7,010 nt of DNA, taken from positions 1 through 7,010 of the forward strand of contig JAUNQM010000136.1 of NCBI GenBank assembly GCA_030536165.1, given 5' to 3'. Source of the stretch: Prevotellaceae bacterium (lineage in GTDB: Bacteria; Bacteroidota; Bacteroidia; Bacteroidales; Bacteroidaceae). The notes under the pieces are model-generated. The model ran no database searches. It was given only the letters and a program-made list of their open reading frames with translations, and was not told the origin of the DNA. Below are positions 6,659 through 7,010 of the stretch, in pieces. A program made the translations under genes and the position numbers. Position 1 is the stretch's first letter; every line of letters begins with the position of its first letter.

Positions 6659-6678
6659 AAAGTTACGATTTAGTGGGC
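6659..6678. repeat. 20-bp direct repeat, distal copy
   Basis: AAAGTTACGATTTAGTGGGC repeats 6464-6483 at 19 of 20 positions, 195 bases away. On the minus strand it reads TAACTTTTG, a -7 box spoiled by one extra T, and no TTTG lies 19-21 bases upstream, so this copy is probably not an active promoter. Confidence 0.85.
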
Positions 6679-6778
6679 TCAGTAAATATTTTTTGAGATC
6701 TTACCATTCAAGATTTGATGTCCTTGGACAAGAAATGAGATAGAGCCGATTATAAAGTTAAGGAAAGTTAGCATGACA

Positions 6779-6888
6779 ATAGAGAAGACCTTGAGAATAC
6801 ATATAGAAAACAAGCTTAAAAAATATAGAAAAATGGCATTGAAAATATAGAAAAGTGCCCCTTGTCATATAGATAACTTTTATCAAAC
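6779..6888. repeat. 22-bp-period direct repeat array (ATATAGAAAA core)
   Basis: ATATAGA starts at 6801, 6823, 6845 and 6867, exactly 22 bases apart each time. The first three copies extend to ATATAGAAAA; the fourth is ATATAGATAA. A weaker copy (8 of 10) starts at 6779. The other 12 bases of each unit are unrelated to one another. The array is upstream of the operon promoter and downstream of the neighbouring gene's terminator, with no gene over it. A multi-site operator for a DNA-binding protein fits the position and the two-helical-turn spacing. CRISPR does not fit: the repeat is far too short. Confidence 0.7.
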
Positions 6889-6923
6889 TAAAGGATACTT
6901 GAACCTAAACAAACACAAAACAA

Positions 6924-6961
6924 AAGCGGATGTACCATCATTATTATTGGCACACCCGCTT
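6924..6961 (-). terminator. Intrinsic terminator of the upstream minus-strand gene
   Basis: On the minus strand the arms 6961-6949 and 6936-6924 pair over 13 positions with two G-U wobbles and a 12-base loop, followed by a U-rich tail (TTTTGTTTTGTGTTTG, ending near 6908). Read as plus-strand RNA the wobbles become A-C mismatches and no U-run follows, so the signal works for minus-strand transcription. It insulates the UroD-like operon from a gene beyond the right edge. Confidence 0.8.
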
Positions 6962-6977
6962 GTTATGTTATGGGACT

Positions 6978-7010
6978 TCAATTCATTATTCTACTCCTTC
7001 CATGAATCCT
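6978..7010 (-). other. Likely 3' end of an unseen minus-strand gene
   Basis: The terminator implies a gene ending just to its right. All three minus frames close here (TGA at 6978-6980, TAA at 6986-6988, TAG at 6991-6993), giving possible tails RIHGRSRIMN, GFMEGVE or DSWKE. The window is too short to choose a frame or a product. Confidence 0.35.

Larger units (their letters stand above)
6423..6923. other. Gene-free regulatory and repeat region
   Basis: No convincing coding region lies here. From the operon outward it holds the promoter, a G/C-richer patch with an imperfect hairpin (6523-6547), a second promoter-like pair, the distal direct repeat, about 100 bases with only weak symmetry (TGTCC-TT-GGACA at 6719-6730), and the 22-bp array. 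Its end carries another small inverted repeat, GATAA-CTT-TTATC (6872-6884). Confidence 0.7.

Noticed and set aside
6719..6730. TGTCC-TT-GGACA inverted repeat as an operator
   Set aside because: A single 5-2-5 palindrome is expected by chance at this scale, and it is more than 200 bases from the promoter.
6773..6850. 25-codon plus-strand ORF within the 22-bp array
   Set aside because: It is short and Lys-rich, runs against the direction of all genes here, and the 22-base period is not a multiple of three, so the repeat is not a coding repeat.
6801..6888. CRISPR array
   Set aside because: The conserved core is only 7-10 bases and the gaps 12-15 bases, both far below CRISPR repeat and spacer lengths.

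Overview
The window reads as chromosomal DNA of a gut or rumen Bacteroidota, probably a Prevotella/Bacteroides relative. Four things point there: the -33 TTTG / -7 TAnnTTTG promoter upstream of the first gene, start codons without Shine-Dalgarno sequences, a secreted MG2-plus-TonB-plug-like protein of a type common in that phylum, and short AT-rich and G/C-rich intergenic repeats. The genus is inferred from style, not from a marker gene.

All genes lie on the minus strand, so the window reads biologically from right to left. At the right edge (about 6924-7010) an intrinsic terminator follows the likely 3' end of an unseen gene. Next is a gene-free stretch (6423-6923). It holds a 22-bp-period repeat array with phased A-tracts (about 6779-6888), a 20-bp direct repeat bracketing a segment with a possible second promoter (6464-6678), and a consensus Bacteroidota promoter (6463-6494).

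That promoter appears to drive one operon. In order it encodes a uroporphyrinogen-decarboxylase/corrinoid-methyltransferase-type protein (6422-5286), an ExuT-like organic-anion/hexuronate MFS transporter (5121-3709), a secreted MG2/plug-like protein without a beta-barrel (3641-1290), a secreted GH43-type glycoside hydrolase (1293-289, starting in an ATGA overlap), a 46-residue hydrophilic ORF (264-124), and the N-terminus of an NAD-dependent epimerase/dehydratase (59-1, cut by the window edge). No further promoter or terminator is evident inside this run.

A plausible joint role is glycan use: outer hydrolysis (GH43), inner-membrane uptake of a sugar acid or similar anion (MFS) and sugar conversion (epimerase). 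The UroD-like protein is the odd member: it keeps an H-x-C...C zinc triad like that of methylcobamide methyltransferases. The spacers are mosaics of short repeats, including a 70-bp G/C-rich MITE-like element after the UroD-like gene and tandem repeats of 7, 8 and 11 bp just upstream of three start codons. The most unusual signal is the 22-bp array upstream of the operon.
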